Positions 1 through 11,639 are shown, counted from the stretch's first letter. The stretch is DNA of 64,000 bases from Halichoerus grypus (GCF_964656455.1 NC_135717.1:152261793-152325792), one strand, 5' to 3'. Numbers and translations: made by a program. Notes: a model not told the origin generated them from the letters alone.

Positions 1-156
1 CACGAGCAAGATTAGGGTCTTCCTTCTGTGATCCTGCAGTATCTCAAATAAAACTCTATGTTAGCATTTACTATTTTGCTTCAGTTATAAGTAGACACAT
101 CAATCTCACCTCTCATGGGTAGGGATCATGTACTAGTCATATCTATATCCCATTCT

Positions 157-349
157 TTAAAGATTTTATTTTATTTTTTATTTATTTGAGAGAAAGAGTG
201 AGAAAGAGAGCACAAGAGGGGGTAGGGTCAGAGGGAGGAGCAGACTCCCTGCTGAGCAGGGAGCCCGATGCGGGACTCGATCCCCAGACTCCGGGATCAT
301 GACCTGAGCCGAAGGCAGTCGCTTAACCAACTGAGCCACCCAGGCGCCC
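157..349 (-). mobile_element. CAN SINE
   Basis: Minus-strand tRNA-Lys SINE from T/AT-rich tail to the terminal GCCACCCAGGCGCCC. An 11-bp duplication TCTATATCCCA flanks it at 142-152 and 350-360. Confidence 0.95.
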
Positions 350-984
350 TCTATATCCCATCAGTAAATACTTGTCAAATTAATTGACTAAGTGAATTCA
401 TCAACTGCTTTTATATTGTTAGGACAACACTATACAAGTCTAGTCCTTACAGCAATCACCAGATCAGGGAATTACTGTTAGCTTCCCATGGAAGGAAATA
501 AAAATAGAGTACAAACAAGTCATTAACCTGACTTCCCACTGAGAGACCACAAATTCCAACGTTCACTTGAAACTTTTGCTCCTTGATTAACAAGGCACAA
601 AGGATGCCCTGGCTTCCTTCTGCTTTCCTGAGCAGTGGACAGACCATCCCAGCTCCCACAGCCACTGACCAACAGGAAGTTCCCTAGAGCAGTCTGAACT
701 TGTATGCCACTCCAGGACTCACCTGCTCATAAATGTCCCAGGCTCTTGGCTAGGAGCTTTTGTGACATAATAACAGTCAAGAGACCATAATTCCAAGCAT
801 ATGTCATAAAGCTATTAGAACAAATTCTTACCATTATTTTGAAACCCAGGATTCAAGGTATGAAAGGCAAGAAATCTTCAACAGCCATAACAAAGTAATT
901 TCATTCTAGAACAAAGAGGTCCTAGTATTTGGTGAGATGGACTTCGCAATAAGGATTTTGTTAACAGCTACACTTTTGTGAGAA
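350..984. other. No recognisable feature
   Basis: Unique-looking AT-rich sequence. I see no exon, RNA gene or repeat that I can name. Confidence 0.5.
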
Positions 985-1185
985 TGTATTATGCTATAGG
1001 CATTCCTCCAGATCAGTTTATATGCATAATCTTATTTCATTCTTACAATAGCCTTCTGAGGTAGGTACTATTTTGGCTACACTTTACAGATGAGGGAGGG
1101 CACTGAAACACAGAGATTAGGTAATGAGGTTAGGAAGCAGCTCAGTGGAACTGAAAACCCAGTCTGGCTCTAGAGCCCACAGTCA
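985..1185 (-). repeat. MIR
   Basis: Contains the antisense MIR core (CTTTACAGATGAGG, then AGATTAGGTAA and AGGAAGCAGCTCAGTGG), degraded as expected for an ancient SINE. Confidence 0.8.
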
Positions 1186-1630
1186 CAATACAGATTCCTT
1201 GGAGCACCTTAGAATCATAGGAGCAGATCAGGAGTAAATAAGGAGTTCTCAGAAGATGCTCCTTTTTGTATCCTATCTCTCTCGAGAGGTCTTTAGGACA
1301 TGCATCCCCCACATCCCACCTGTCACCCCCACCCCACCTACTCTTGCAGCCTCACCCCTGTACTCTCCTTATCTACATGCTACACTTTAGCCAAAGTGAA
1401 TATATTTTGGTCCCATCAGCATATCTTGCCTGCAAGCCATATACATGCTATTTCAAAACTCCACCAGCACCCCATCCCTCACCCCCTGCCACCCATCTTC
1501 ACCTGAATCTTGTTTATTTTCAGGTCTCAGCTTTGCCCTCTCTGGAGAAAGCTCTCCTGACCCCTCTGCCTGAGCCGGGTGCCCTTCTCCCTGTAGGCTC
1601 CTACAATCCACTCTGAAGTTCTCACAGACC
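1186..1630. other. CT-rich unique stretch
   Basis: Pyrimidine-rich and CCC/CAC-rich between 1300 and 1600; open frames of up to 116 codons come from this biased composition. No gene is supported. Confidence 0.5.
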
Positions 1631-1634
1631 TTAT

Positions 1635-1765
1635 CACACCATATGGTAATTGCTTGTTTAATGGCCTGTCTCCTAACTGTGGCCTCCATGTGATCATGAT
1701 TAACTGCTGGTCAACTAGCACACGTCTGACATACGGTAGACACTTGATAAATAGTTGGTGGAAGG
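1635..1765 (+). repeat. L2 3' end fragment
   Basis: Degraded match to the L2 3' end (GTCTGACATACGGTAGACAC, then TTGATAAATAGTTGG). Confidence 0.6.
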
Positions 1766-1957
1766 AGGAATATAAAAATGAGTGGATGAAATAAATGTTT
1801 ATTATTTGAGTCTAGACAGGACAGTTTAAGACATTCCCAAAAGAATCTCTTAAGATTTCATCAAAAATTGATGCCCTCGTGACATCTTCTCCCCTAGCAA
1901 TTGAAGAAGCCCCTAAATTTCTCTAGCTAAGAAAAGAGGCTCAAGAACCAAGCACTA

Positions 1958-2155
1958 GGGGCGCCTGGGTGGCTCAGTCCGTTAAGCATCTGCCTTCGGC
2001 TCAGGTCACAATTCCAGGGTCCTGCGATCGAGTCCTGCATCAGGCTCCCTGCTCAGCAGGGGAGTCTGCTTCTCTCTCTCCCTCTGCCCCTCCCCCCTGT
2101 CTGTGCTCTTTTTCTCTCTCAAATAAATAAATAAAATCTTAAAAAAAAAAAAAAA
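1958..2155 (+). mobile_element. CAN SINE, perfect TSD
   Basis: Starts GGGGCGCCTGGGTGGCTCAG and ends in an A16 tail. The 15-bp duplication AAGAACCAAGCACTA is identical on both sides (1943-1957 and 2155-2169), marking a rather young insertion. Confidence 0.97.
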
Positions 2156-2169
2156 AGAACCAAGCACTA

Positions 2170-2714
2170 ATGACTTCTGAAGCTTTCCTTCTCCCATTTC
2201 AATCTCTGAACCCAAATATCTATTATCAGATAGGACCTGGAATACTTTTGAAGATAGCTAAAGCCTCTAAGCAAGACTCTTGATACTAATCTAAGGTGAA
2301 CTTAATCCTGAAGCACTTTTTAAAACAATGTCTGGGTGTGGTCCAGCTTTGGGGTTATAAACGTGCTGTCTGTTGTTCATTATATTTTCACAAGTAATGT
2401 TCCATCATTGCTAAACTATGCAAATAAGCTTTTCATGATTCCCAAAGAGCAATCCTTTAGTTATAGCACAGGATGTCATGTATGATAACAAATATTGAAG
2501 GACATTGGTTTCATTTTTAATATAGACCCTTCTGTCCTGGGACAGAAGGCTGTAAGTCAGAGATACGTGCTTTGTGTAATGTTGCATTGTTCCTCTTTCT
2601 GAAAGAGGAGAGGTAGGAACTACACTACATGACATCTGAGATTTCCAATTCTTAACTTTCTAGGAGCCTGTGAAGTCATAAGGAAAGTGTGTACATGCAC
2701 CATTACTAAACAAA
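2170..2714. other. No recognisable feature
   Basis: Unique AT-rich DNA; the open frame at 2411-2635 on the minus strand shows no recognisable domain. Confidence 0.45.
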
Positions 2715-3108
2715 TGTTATGAGCTAAATTGTGCCCCCCACAAATCCATATGTTGAAGTCCTAATCACCAGTACCTCAAAATGCGCCTGTTTTTGGAGAC
2801 AGGGCCTTTAAAGAGGTGCTTACATTAAAATAAGGATGGTAAGGTTTGCCCTCATCCAATATGACTGGCGTTCTTATACGAAGAGGAAATCTGGACACAG
2901 ACGTGCACGTGAACAGAGGAAACACCAAGGAAAGACACAGGGAGAAGGCAGCCATCTGCAAGCTAAGGAGAGAGGTAAAGAAGCCAACTCTGCCCATACC
3001 TTGATCTTGGACTTCCAGCCTCCAGAAATATGAAGAAAGCAACACCTGTTGTTTAAGCCACCCAGTCTGTGGAATTTTGTTATGGCATCCCTAGAAACTA
3101 ATACAACA
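2715..3108 (+). mobile_element. MLT1-type LTR (ERVL-MaLR)
   Basis: Shows MaLR LTR landmarks: CATATGTTGAAGTCCTAAT near the start, GGGCCTTTAAAGAGG, CTTGATCTTGGACTTCCAGC, and TTTAAGCCACCCAGTCTGTG near the end. A solo LTR; no internal sequence seen. Confidence 0.88.
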
Positions 3109-3266
3109 AATGATAAACAAATTTTAGAGCGATATTAGAATCCCAGTGCAGGATGTATTTTATCTGCCATTTGACTAAGGATGTTTTGATTCTGCATTTG
3201 TAATACAAATATTTTCATTAAGTAGTACTAATATTCATTAATTTTAGTTAAGAAATAATTTGGGGG

Positions 3267-3478
3267 GGGCGCCTGGGTGGCTCAGTCGTTAAGCATCTGC
3301 CTTCGGCTCAGATCGTGGTCCCAGAGTCCTGGGATCGAGCCCCGCATCAGGCTCCCTGCTTGGCGGGAAGCCTGCTTCTCCCCCTCCCACTCCCCCTGTT
3401 TGTGTTCCCTCTCTCGCTGTCTCTCTCTCTATCTCTCTCTCTGCCAAATAAATAAATAAAATCTTAAAAAAATAATAA
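3267..3478 (+). mobile_element. CAN SINE
   Basis: GGGGCGCCTGGGTGGCTCAG head, CT-rich linker and AAATAAATAAATAAAATC tail. The sequence AATAATTTGGGGGG recurs on both sides as the target duplication. Confidence 0.94.
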
Positions 3479-3729
3479 TAATAATTTGGGGGGTGAATGC
3501 CATTAGGCCAATTTTCTATGTCCATTCTCTATGGAGATCAGCTAAACCCCTTCCAGGTTTTTGGGGTTTTTTTTTTAATTTTGTTCAGCTAAAGTCATTT
3601 TCATTGATTCAATTTTTATCAATAGTAGATAAAAATGTATTGAATCAAATCTTATCAACAAACATCTATCAATCAATGCTTTGTCCAAATAAAATGTTAT
3701 CAATTATAGCCTTTTATAAAGCTTTTGCT

Positions 3730-3924
3730 GGGGCGCCTGCGTGACTCAGTCAGTTAAGCACCTGCCTTCAGCTCAGGTCATGACCCCAGAATCCTGGGAT
3801 GGAGCCCCGCATCAGGGTCCCTCCTCAGGGGGGAGCCTGCTTCTCCCTCTTCCACTGCCACTCCACCCTGCTTGTGCTTGCTCTCTCTCTCTCTGTCAAA
3901 TATATAGATAAAATCTTTAAAATT
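3730..3924 (+). mobile_element. CAN SINE
   Basis: Head GGGGCGCCTGCGTGACTCAG carries two changes from the common form; it ends AGATAAAATCTTTAAAA. Confidence 0.92.
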
Positions 3925-3984
3925 TTTCCAGGTCAAATGTTGTTGACAAAATTTGATTCTTTTGTTAAGTTTAAAAAAAACAAC

Positions 3985-4090
3985 AGCCTTATGATGAGCA
4001 CTGAGTAATATATAGGATTGCTGAATCACCATACTGCATACCCAAAACTAATACAACACTGTTAACTATACTGGAATTAAAATAAAAAAA
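3985..4090 (+). mobile_element. Carnivore L1 3' end
   Basis: Short LINE-1 3' UTR end: ATGATGAGCACTGAGTAATA, then CCAAAACTAATACAACACTG and GGAATTAAAATAAAAAAAT. Strongly 5'-truncated; the next SINE starts directly after its A-tail. Confidence 0.82.
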
Positions 4091-4091
4091 T

Positions 4092-4299
4092 AGGGCACCT
4101 GGATGGCGCAGTTGGTTAAGCACCGACTCTTGGTTTCAGCTCAGGTCATGATCTCAGGGTCATGGGATTGAGCCCTGCTTCAGGCTCTCAGCTCAGCAGG
4201 GAGTCTGCTTGGGACTCTCTCCACCCCTCCCTGTCCCCCCCCCCCCCCCCCGCCACACACACACATGCACTCGCTCTCTCTCTAAAATAAATAAATCTT
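4092..4299 (+). mobile_element. CAN SINE, left half of inverted pair
   Basis: Head AGGGCACCTGGATGGCGCAG; includes a C-homopolymer (about 4228-4250) followed by (CA)n in the linker. Its AAATAAATC tail abuts a minus-strand SINE. Confidence 0.92.
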
Positions 4300-4464
4300 T
4301 CTTTCCTTTCCTTCCTTTCTTCCTTCTTTATTTCAGGAACAGAGGGTGAGGGACAAGTAGACTCCATGCTAAGCACTCAGGGCTCAATCTCACAACCCCA
4401 AGATCATGACATGAGCCAAAATCAAGAGTCCTACATTTAATGTACTGAGCCACTCAGGCACCCC
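4300..4464 (-). mobile_element. CAN SINE, right half of inverted pair
   Basis: Degraded minus-strand copy ending GAGCCACTCAGGCACCCC, with a CTTT/CTTC-expanded tail at 4300-4333. It faces the plus copy tail to tail. Confidence 0.85.
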
Positions 4465-4556
4465 TAAAAAAATTTTTTTTTTTTAATAAAAAAGTAGTTT
4501 TTCAGTAAAAAATAAAATAATAAAATACCTCCATGTTTTAAATAAAAATTAGCCTT

Positions 4557-4757
4557 GGGGCACCTGGGTGGCTCAGTCGTTACGGCTCAGGTCATGATCC
4601 CAGGGTCCTGGGATCGAGCCCGCATTGGGCTTCCTGCTCAGCGGGGAGTCTGCTTCTCCCTCTCCCACCCCCCCTGCTTGTGTTCCCTCTCGCTGTCTCT
4701 CTCTCTCTCTCTGTCAAATAAATAAATCTTTAAAAAAAATAAAAATAAAAATAAAAT
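4557..4757 (+). mobile_element. CAN SINE with internal deletion
   Basis: Head GGGGCACCTGGGTGGCTCAG, then CGTTACGGCTCAGG; the usual AAGCATCTGCCTTC segment is missing. AAATAAAAATTA(A)GCCTT flanks it on both sides. Confidence 0.93.
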
Positions 4758-4794
4758 AAATAAAAATTAAGCCTTATTGAGTACATAAAGTTTA

Positions 4795-5420
4795 TGAAGT
4801 ATACAATTCACTGGTTTTTTGTGTATTTTGTATATTTACAGGGTTATGCACTTATCAACACTATCAGAACACTTTTATCATCTCAAAAAGACACTCCCAT
4901 TCCCCTTTCCATGCCCCTAGCCTCTGGCAACCAGTATCTACTTTCTGTCTCTATGGATTTGCCTATTCTGGACATTTTGTATAAATGGAATCATGCAATA
5001 CATGACCTTTTGTATCTGGTTTCTTTCACTTAACATCTTCAAGGTTCATCCATGTTAAAGTATATATCATTACTCCATTCCTTTTTGTGGCCAAATAATA
5101 TCCCATTATATGGATAGACCATATTTTGTTTATTCATCACTTAATGGACATTTGGGTAATTTCTACTTTTTGGCTATTATGAATAATGAACCTTTATATA
5201 CAAGTTTTTGTATGCACATGTTTTTTATTCTCTTGTGTATATACCTAGAAGTGAAATTCTTAATCATATGGGAACTCTAGGCTTAACTTTTTGAGGAACT
5301 GCCAGACTGTATTCCAAATTGGTTGCATCATTTTACATTCATTCCCATTAGCAATCTATGAGGGTTTTAACCTTCTCTCAATTTTTATTATCATTTACAA
5401 TGTGCAGTTTTGGCTTTTTC
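4795..5420 (-). mobile_element. L1M 3' region
   Basis: Antisense L1M 3' UTR with landmarks GGAATCATGCAATAC, GGTTCATCCATGTT, TTTTTGGCTATTATGAATAA and TTTTTGAGGAACTGCCAGAC. The open frame at 4794-5033 is a shadow of this. Confidence 0.88.
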
Positions 5421-5557
5421 AGCTGTTTTGTGTTTATAGATACTACCACTAATATTCATTACAAAATACAAAAATATGGTAGCTTGCATTTATTCCTTAG
5501 CAAAGTCAAGGAAATCTAGGTATTCCAGGATATTTCTGTTGTCCAGAATTGGTTTAT

Positions 5558-5890
5558 TGCGGGGGTGAGAAAACTATAACCCATGGGCCAAGTCCAGCCT
5601 GCTGCCTGTTTTTGTGTGACCCACATGCTAAGAACATCTTTTACATTTATAAATGGTTTCAAAAAATCAAAAAAAAAAGAATAATATTTTGAGGTACATA
5701 AAAATTATATAAAATCCAGATAGCATTGACTATAAATAAAGTTTTATTGGAACATAGCCACACTTTGTATTTACATATCATCCACGATTCCTGGAAAGCT
5801 AGATAGTAGAGTTGAATTATTGGGATAGAGACTGGCCCATGAAGCCTAAAATATTTACTCTCTGGCCCTTTACAGAAAAAAGTCTATCAT
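5558..5890 (+). mobile_element. hAT-Charlie non-autonomous element (MER1-type)
   Basis: Begins GAGAAAACTATAACCCATGG followed by GCCAAGTCCAGCC, contains AATAAAGTTTTATTGGAACA, and ends CTCTGGCCCTTTACAGAAAA. Subfamily recalled, not searched. A second copy lies at 63445-63718. Confidence 0.82.
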
Positions 5891-6141
5891 ATTGACAATC
5901 CAATTCATCTTTATTTTTCAGATCACATGGTGTTATGGGCAGCAACTCTCCAGATAGTTGTCAAAGAGAGAGCATATGGCAACTATCCCAAATGTGGGCC
6001 TTAGTCTGTTGCCAGTTGGTGAGCCATCATGATCCATAATGAGATAAGCACAGAGACTGAGAGTAAGCTTAGACAATTATAGAAAATCGACAGAGTAGTT
6101 TTATATCTGTCGAATATAATACTTTAAAAATGGGCTGTGTG

Positions 6142-6322
6142 GGGGCGCCTGGGTGGCTCAGTCGGTTAAGTGGCTGCCTTCAGCTCAGGTCATGATCCCA
6201 GGGTCCTGGGATCGAGTCCCTCATTGGGCTCCTTGCTCTTGCTTGTGCTCTCACTCTCTCGCGCACACATGCTCTCTCTCTCTAGCAAATAAATAAATAA
6301 AATCTTAAAAGAAAAAAAAAAG
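6142..6322 (+). mobile_element. CAN SINE
   Basis: Head GGGGCGCCTGGGTGGCTCAG; a deletion shortens the middle (CATTGGGCTCCTTGCTCTTG). Tail AAATAAATAAATAAAATC. Confidence 0.93.
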
Positions 6323-6340
6323 AGTTACCAGGATAGTCAT

Positions 6341-6425
6341 CTGAGTTAATATATGTAAATTATTTAGAAGGATACCTAGCACATATAAGAACTACATAAA
6401 TGTTAGCTATTAGTATTATTACTGT
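6341..6425 (+). repeat. MIR 3' part
   Basis: GAGTTAATATATGTAAATTA, then ACCTAGCACATATAAGAAC and ATAAATGTTAGCTATTAG follow the MIR 3' end in order. Confidence 0.7.
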
Positions 6426-7000
6426 ATATATATGTAAAGTATCTATGCATAAAGTGGCCACAAAACTTTCTTCTATTAGCTGCCCAAAATGGTATGCAGC
6501 ATACTTCATCTTTTTAAAGTAAATGTATTTTATATTCCTGCCAAACATAAGATACCTAGCTTTTTAAAACAGTCTTACTAGGTTAGAATCACCAGGTACT
6601 TCCAGCAGATTGTAAGATAATTATTCATGTGTTATTTTTCATGAATTTGTAAAGTATTTCTCATAAACTCACTTAATATAATCCAAAAGGTTAATTTCAC
6701 GTATATAAAGTGCAGCTCATGAATTGGTGCAAATACCGTGTAGACGTTTTAGTTTTGTCATCCCGCACACTACAACTACTCAACCCCAATCCTAAACAAA
6801 CTTTACAAAACACAAAATTTTTTCAGAATTAATCTTAAGCCTGTGGCAGCCTCTTCTTATGCGGGTTTCCAGGCACTGTGGTAACAGAGGCTACCCATAG
6901 GAATGACTCTCTTTAGAATTATATTTCCGTACAATATTCGGGGTTACTGGAAGAATGATAGTCAACCAACTCCACAGAAAGTCTTGCTCTCCACAAACAT
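6426..7000. other. No recognisable feature
   Basis: AT-rich unique sequence without a supported gene or nameable repeat. Confidence 0.45.
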
Positions 7001-7002
7001 TC

Positions 7003-7095
7003 TTTTTTTTTAATTTTATTTTATTACGTTATGTTAGTCACCATACAATACATCATTAGTTTTTGATGTAGTGATCCACGATTCATTGTTTTCGT
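7003..7095 (-). mobile_element. Carnivore L1 3' end, 5'-truncated
   Basis: Minus-strand LINE-1 terminus: TAATTTTATTTTATTACG, then GTCACCATACAATACATCAT and TTTTTGATGTAGTGATCCA. Flanked by (C)AACATTCTT repeats near 6996 and 7096. Confidence 0.85.
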
Positions 7096-7436
7096 CAACA
7101 TTCTTACCATTCCATACTTCCTGCCTCTGGCTCTGTTCTGCCTTCAGCCTGCAAAAAAATCTCCCAGCCTCCGCCTACTAAGAGCATAGACATCCTCCAA
7201 GGCCAGATACGAATACCACTTCTGTAGCAACTTCCCAGATCCTTTGCAGTCAGAACTAATAAAAACTGCAAAACTCAATGTTATCATTCTTGTTCAATGC
7301 CTGTCTTGTCCACTAAGCTGACTCCAGAGCATCTACCAAAGTGCCTTATAAATACTGAGCGGGAAAAGGATACCAAATAATATCCTCTAGGAAATTATTG
7401 ATCAGACATCAACAAGCTGTTATTTAGTTGTCTGTC

Positions 7437-7560
7437 TTCCCCCGCTATCTAAATTCCATAAGGACAGGAATATTAACTGTCTTGCCTATTAGCCAGGGAC
7501 TGGCAATAGTAGATGCTAAATAAATATTGGTAGACTAAATGGATGAATGAACACATGAAT
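7437..7560 (+). repeat. L2 3' end
   Basis: AAATTCCATAAGGACAGGAA, then GGCAATAGTAGATGCTAAAT and GGATGAATGAAC follow the L2 3' terminus, ending in its short tandem tail. Confidence 0.75.
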
Positions 7561-7604
7561 GAATGAAAGAAAGAAAGAAAGAAAGGATGAATGAATGAAT
7601 GAAT
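7545..7604 (+). repeat. (TGAA)n/(GAAA)n microsatellite
   Basis: Interrupted GAAT and GAAA units follow the L2 tail. Confidence 0.85.
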
Positions 7605-8570
7605 AGGGGACCAAGACAGGGATAATCTTCATGAAGTAGAACCGTCTGATATCTTAGTTGAGCTGATCTCATTTCTCTCCACATAAAGGGATGGGGGGAA
7701 CTTTCAAAATTACTTTACTCCAGACTTCCAATAATCAAGTTCTTCTTTCCCAAGATCAAAATTAGAGTTGTATATCATGATGTCACACACAGCATACACA
7801 GCATACTGATATTGAACTAGGAGGGCAATTTAACGAACAGATCTATTTTTTCTTCGCTTCCTTAGGCAATTTAAAATCATCTTCTTTTTCTGGAAGCAAA
7901 TCTTCCAGTTATCTAGGTTATTTCTCTTGTAATTTCCTCATGCTCTTAGGGTCATCCATTTTGTAACATTTAAGGATTTCGTATACCTTGGTGACAATAG
8001 TCTCTCCTGGATCAGGGTATCAGCAAGCCACAATACCCTGAGTAATCCTAGAGGCTCAGGCTCAGAGCATAAACCCCAGCCATGGACTGGGGTTATCCAA
8101 AGGTCAGGGAGCAACTAAACCAATGTTACTAGCCAATTGTTTTTACAGCCATTATGGACATGGGTGTTAACTTCCCAGGGACCTGAGAAAAGAAATGCCA
8201 AGGAGGTAACTTGAATGTCACTCTGCCTACATTTTCACTGACCTTGTTTACTTACAGACTGTTCATAATGACTGAGATTCTAGAATCATAGATATTACTG
8301 CTAGAAAGGACCATAGAGATAGTTTTAATCCATGGGTGGCAAACCCAAAGGGCTAGAGTGGCCAGACAGATTATTTAATTAAAAGAAGACATCATGTTGG
8401 GGGCTAAGGAGAACAGCAAAGAAGAGGCTCATCTGAAGAGCAGAGCAAGATGCTCAGCTCAAGCTCGTTGCTGCCAACTGATATCTAAGGCCCAGTGTGC
8501 CTAATCTTGTTATTTTTTTCCCCAAAAAGATGAGTATTCCGATATTCATGAGTTATCTCTCAATTTTTTA
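7605..8570. other. Mostly unique; weak ancient repeat near 8275-8345
   Basis: No gene seen. TAGAATCATAGATATTACTG, then GAAAGGACCATAGAGATA resembles an old mammal-wide SINE-like repeat; identification is weak. Confidence 0.4.
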
Positions 8571-8574
8571 AATT

Positions 8575-8965
8575 GTGGTAAAATATGCATAATATAAAAC
8601 TTACTGTCTTAAGCATTGTTAAGTGTTCAGTGGTGTTAAGTACATTCACGCCGTGCAACCAGTGTCCAAAAGTTTTTTCATCTCATAAAACTGAAACTCT
8701 GTACTCATGAAACAATTCACCATTCCCCATTGCCCCCAGCCTCTGGCATCCATCATTCTACTCTCTGTCTCTGTGAATTTGACAACTCTAGGTATCTCAT
8801 ATGTGTGGAATCATACAGTATTTTCATTCTGCAACTGGTTTATTTCACTTAACATAATATCCTCTAGGTTCATCCATGTTGTAGCATGGGTCGGAATTTC
8901 CTTCCTCTTTAAGGCTGAATAATATTCCATGTATGTATATACCACAATTCTTTATCCATTCATCT
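8575..8965 (-). mobile_element. L1M 3' region
   Basis: Antisense L1M 3' UTR: GCCTCTGGCATCCATCATTC, GGAATCATACAGTATTTTC, TCATCCATGTTGTAGCATG and GAATAATATTCCATGTATG. The 71-codon open frame inside is not a gene. Confidence 0.9.
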
Positions 8966-9084
8966 ATTCATACCTTTTTCCATAGCAATTTTTAAATGAC
9001 TGACACTAATTCAAATTCTGTAAAACAAACAAACAAAAAGCAAAAAACAAAAACATTATACAGCAAAATACATACTTTCAAGAA

Positions 9085-9180
9085 GTATATGACCCAGAGA
9101 ACACCCTCATCTTACAGATGAGGAAACTAAAACCTGTATGTCAACATGCCCACAGTTGCACTTGGCTATCTGGTGCCTGA
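9085..9180 (-). repeat. MIR core fragment
   Basis: CATCTTACAGATGAGGAAAC is the antisense MIR core; the flanks are degraded. Confidence 0.65.
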
Positions 9181-9429
9181 GACAGAACTAGAATAAGGTA
9201 CAGAACTGGAGGATACAGTCCTAATACAGACCATTGAAATGTTTCTCGAACACTCATCAGAGCCAAAACCTCGGATCTGTTAGAGGTTCCAACTTGCTAA
9301 AAATTCATGGCTAGATTTGGTGACTTGTGAAAGAAAGGGGAAAAGGCAATAACTCAAAACATTCTCACAAAGGAAGGGGGGGAAAAAAAGAAAAGACAAA
9401 TATAGGAGGTGATAGATGTGCTAATTAAC

Positions 9430-9535
9430 TAAATAAGAGAAATCCTTTCATAAATGTATACATATGTCAAATCATCACAATGAACACTTTAACCATCTTA
9501 TATTTAATTTGTCAATTATACCTCAAGAAGCTGGG
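9430..9535 (+). mobile_element. L1M 3' terminus
   Basis: ATGTCAAATCATCACAATGA, then TTTGTCAATTATACCTCAAG and AAGCTGGGGG are the closing motifs of L1M elements. Confidence 0.75.
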
Positions 9536-10680
9536 GGGAGGGAAAAGGCAATAACTCAAGGCAGAGGCAGGCTGAAAGTAACTTTCTCTACCCAATGCCT
9601 CCTTCTTCTTTCTCCAGAGGTAGAAATAAGGGGGCTGGAGATCTATTCATTATCAGTTAACAATGGACAAAGAGAAGCCTGTCTGCTGCATTAGTCATTG
9701 CTTAGAGGTCCCCAACTTCTAGTTACACTCCTGCTCTCTACCCCCAAAGTGACTTCTCTTTGATACTATTTCTGAAATGGAATGTGACCCTCTGGCTGGA
9801 CAGGGTTGAGGGCATGTGGAGAGCATGAATGGGAATATTAGAACTGTAATTCTGCTTGCGTCTGATGTGTGGGTTCTCAAGAATAAATATGGCAATGAGA
9901 ACTTGGAAAGGGTTGTTATCTGGGGAGGAAAAATGAGGCACATTCTTAGGAGAAGAAATGGCAAAGATGTGAAGATGCCCAACTTAGAAAAGGGATGGCC
10001 TTTCTCTTTCTGGGACAGACACACAATCTGACTTGCTGATTACTCAAGGAACAGAGTACTTTTGCCCCTAACTTGCTGTGTGCCCTGAGACAAAGTCCTT
10101 GCCTCCCTCCATCCCAGCCTGTCTTTTCATAATATTAGAGAAAAGTTACACAGATGTGGGGTTTTTTGTCTTGCTGATTTGGCACTTAGACATACTAAAT
10201 TGACGTTAATCACATAGCCATGCCTCCTATCTGGCCTGGTGTCCCCTGTTCTATTAAGCCTCTCTACCAACTTCAGCTGCCTTGGGTGGTTCAGGAATCG
10301 AGGGTTTGAGTAGAGTCAGAACAGAGGCAGTGGTAATTGTAATAAACTGAGAGACCTCAGTCAAACTCCTTTGTTCCTGGATTCCACCTTGAAACTGCTG
10401 GTCACCTGGAGCAAACCTCCAGCCAGCAACTCCAAACTTTGACAGCATTTGATGCTGTTATGAGAATTACTACTTGCCACTTCTCTCCCGGCTGGAGTGG
10501 GGGTAGTGCAAAGGAAAGTTTCAAAGGGTAGCCAGTATTTGAAAAAGCACTTGGGGGATCCTCAGATGAAACTGCTCACTACACCCAGTGGCCTATTGCC
10601 AACAGTATTATCCACACTCTGGGGTCGAGCACTGATGATTTCCTGACACAATCATGATTCAAGCCAGGCTGAATGATGCC
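9536..10680. other. Repeat-poor unique stretch
   Basis: Over 1.1 kb without a nameable repeat. Open frames of up to 101 codons lack conserved features or splice context that I could defend. Confidence 0.45.
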
Positions 10681-10885
10681 TTTTTTTTTTTTTTAAGACT
10701 TATTTATTTATTTATTTGACAGAGAGGGACACAGCAAGGGAGAGAACACAAGCAGGGGGAGTGGGAGAGGGAGAAGCAGGCTTCCCACGGAGCAGGGAGC
10801 CCAATGCGGGGCTCGATCCCAGGACCCCGGGATCATGACCTGAGCGGAAGGCAGACGCTAAATGACTGAGCCACCCAGGCGCCCC
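10681..10885 (-). mobile_element. CAN SINE
   Basis: T14 head, then AAGACTTATTTATTTATTTA; ends GCCACCCAGGCGCCCC. AATGATGCCTTTTT lies on both sides. Confidence 0.95.
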
Positions 10886-11119
10886 GCCAGTCTAAATGAT
10901 GCCTTTTTAATACCACGGCTGGAGCTGGCCTTGATCAGTCTCCTGTTCCCTTAATCATCCATTGTCTTCCATGGAATAAGCTCAGGAGAGTATGTTTGGC
11001 CAAGTGTTTGCTGTAGCCAGTGTGAAGCACCATTTGTTAGAAAGGCACACCCATGTTTGCAAATGGTTTCATTTACATTGCCTAATATGTCATCAGGATT
11101 CAGCCAGAAATGAGACTTC

Positions 11120-11225
11120 ATTATAATCTCCTACATCAGGGCAAAGGCTGCGTCTCACTCATCTTTGCATTCCCAGCATCTCGTACAGGGCCTGGCCCCT
11201 AGTTAACTCCTGCTCATCCTGTAGT
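11120..11225 (+). repeat. L2 3' end fragment
   Basis: GGGCAAAGGCTGCGTCTCAC, then CTTTGCATTCCCAGCATCTC and ACAGGGCCTGGCCCCTAG follow the L2 3' UTR. Confidence 0.7.
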
Positions 11226-11470
11226 TCACTCACTCATTATAGAGCCGATTAAGCTCACAGTGCGAACAAGGCACTGTCCCAGGAACTGGGGGGCAGCAAA
11301 AAGAAAGCACGAGACAAGTGAGGCCCTGCCCTCAGGGTACTTCCAGCCTAGAGGAGCATCACCTCCTGCAGGAAGCCTCCCTTTCCCCACTGTCTCTCCC
11401 TGATGCTCACTGAAGACCCAGTGCCCATTCAAAAGACCACACTCACTACAGGGTACTATAGTTACTTGTA
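11226..11470. other. Degraded L2-like or unique sequence
   Basis: CAAGGCACTGTCCCAGGAAC, then CTGGGGGGCAGCAAAAAG resembles antisense L2; the rest is unassigned. Confidence 0.4.
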
Positions 11471-11474
11471 TGGA

Positions 11475-11575
11475 TTTCTCGAGTACAGGACTAGGAATTA
11501 CTCATCTTTGTACCCCTGCTGCCTAAAGCAGAGCTTGGTACTCAGCAAGTGCCCCACAGATGCTTGTTAATCACC
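11475..11575 (+). repeat. L2 3' end fragment
   Basis: CATCTTTGTACCCCTGCTGC, then AGAGCTTGGTACTCAGCAAG and GATGCTTGTTAATC. Confidence 0.65.
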
Positions 11576-11639
11576 AAACCCACACTTCCCCTCTGACTTC
11601 CACTAAGATGAGGAGTAGCAGTGTGCAATGTGGAATGTT

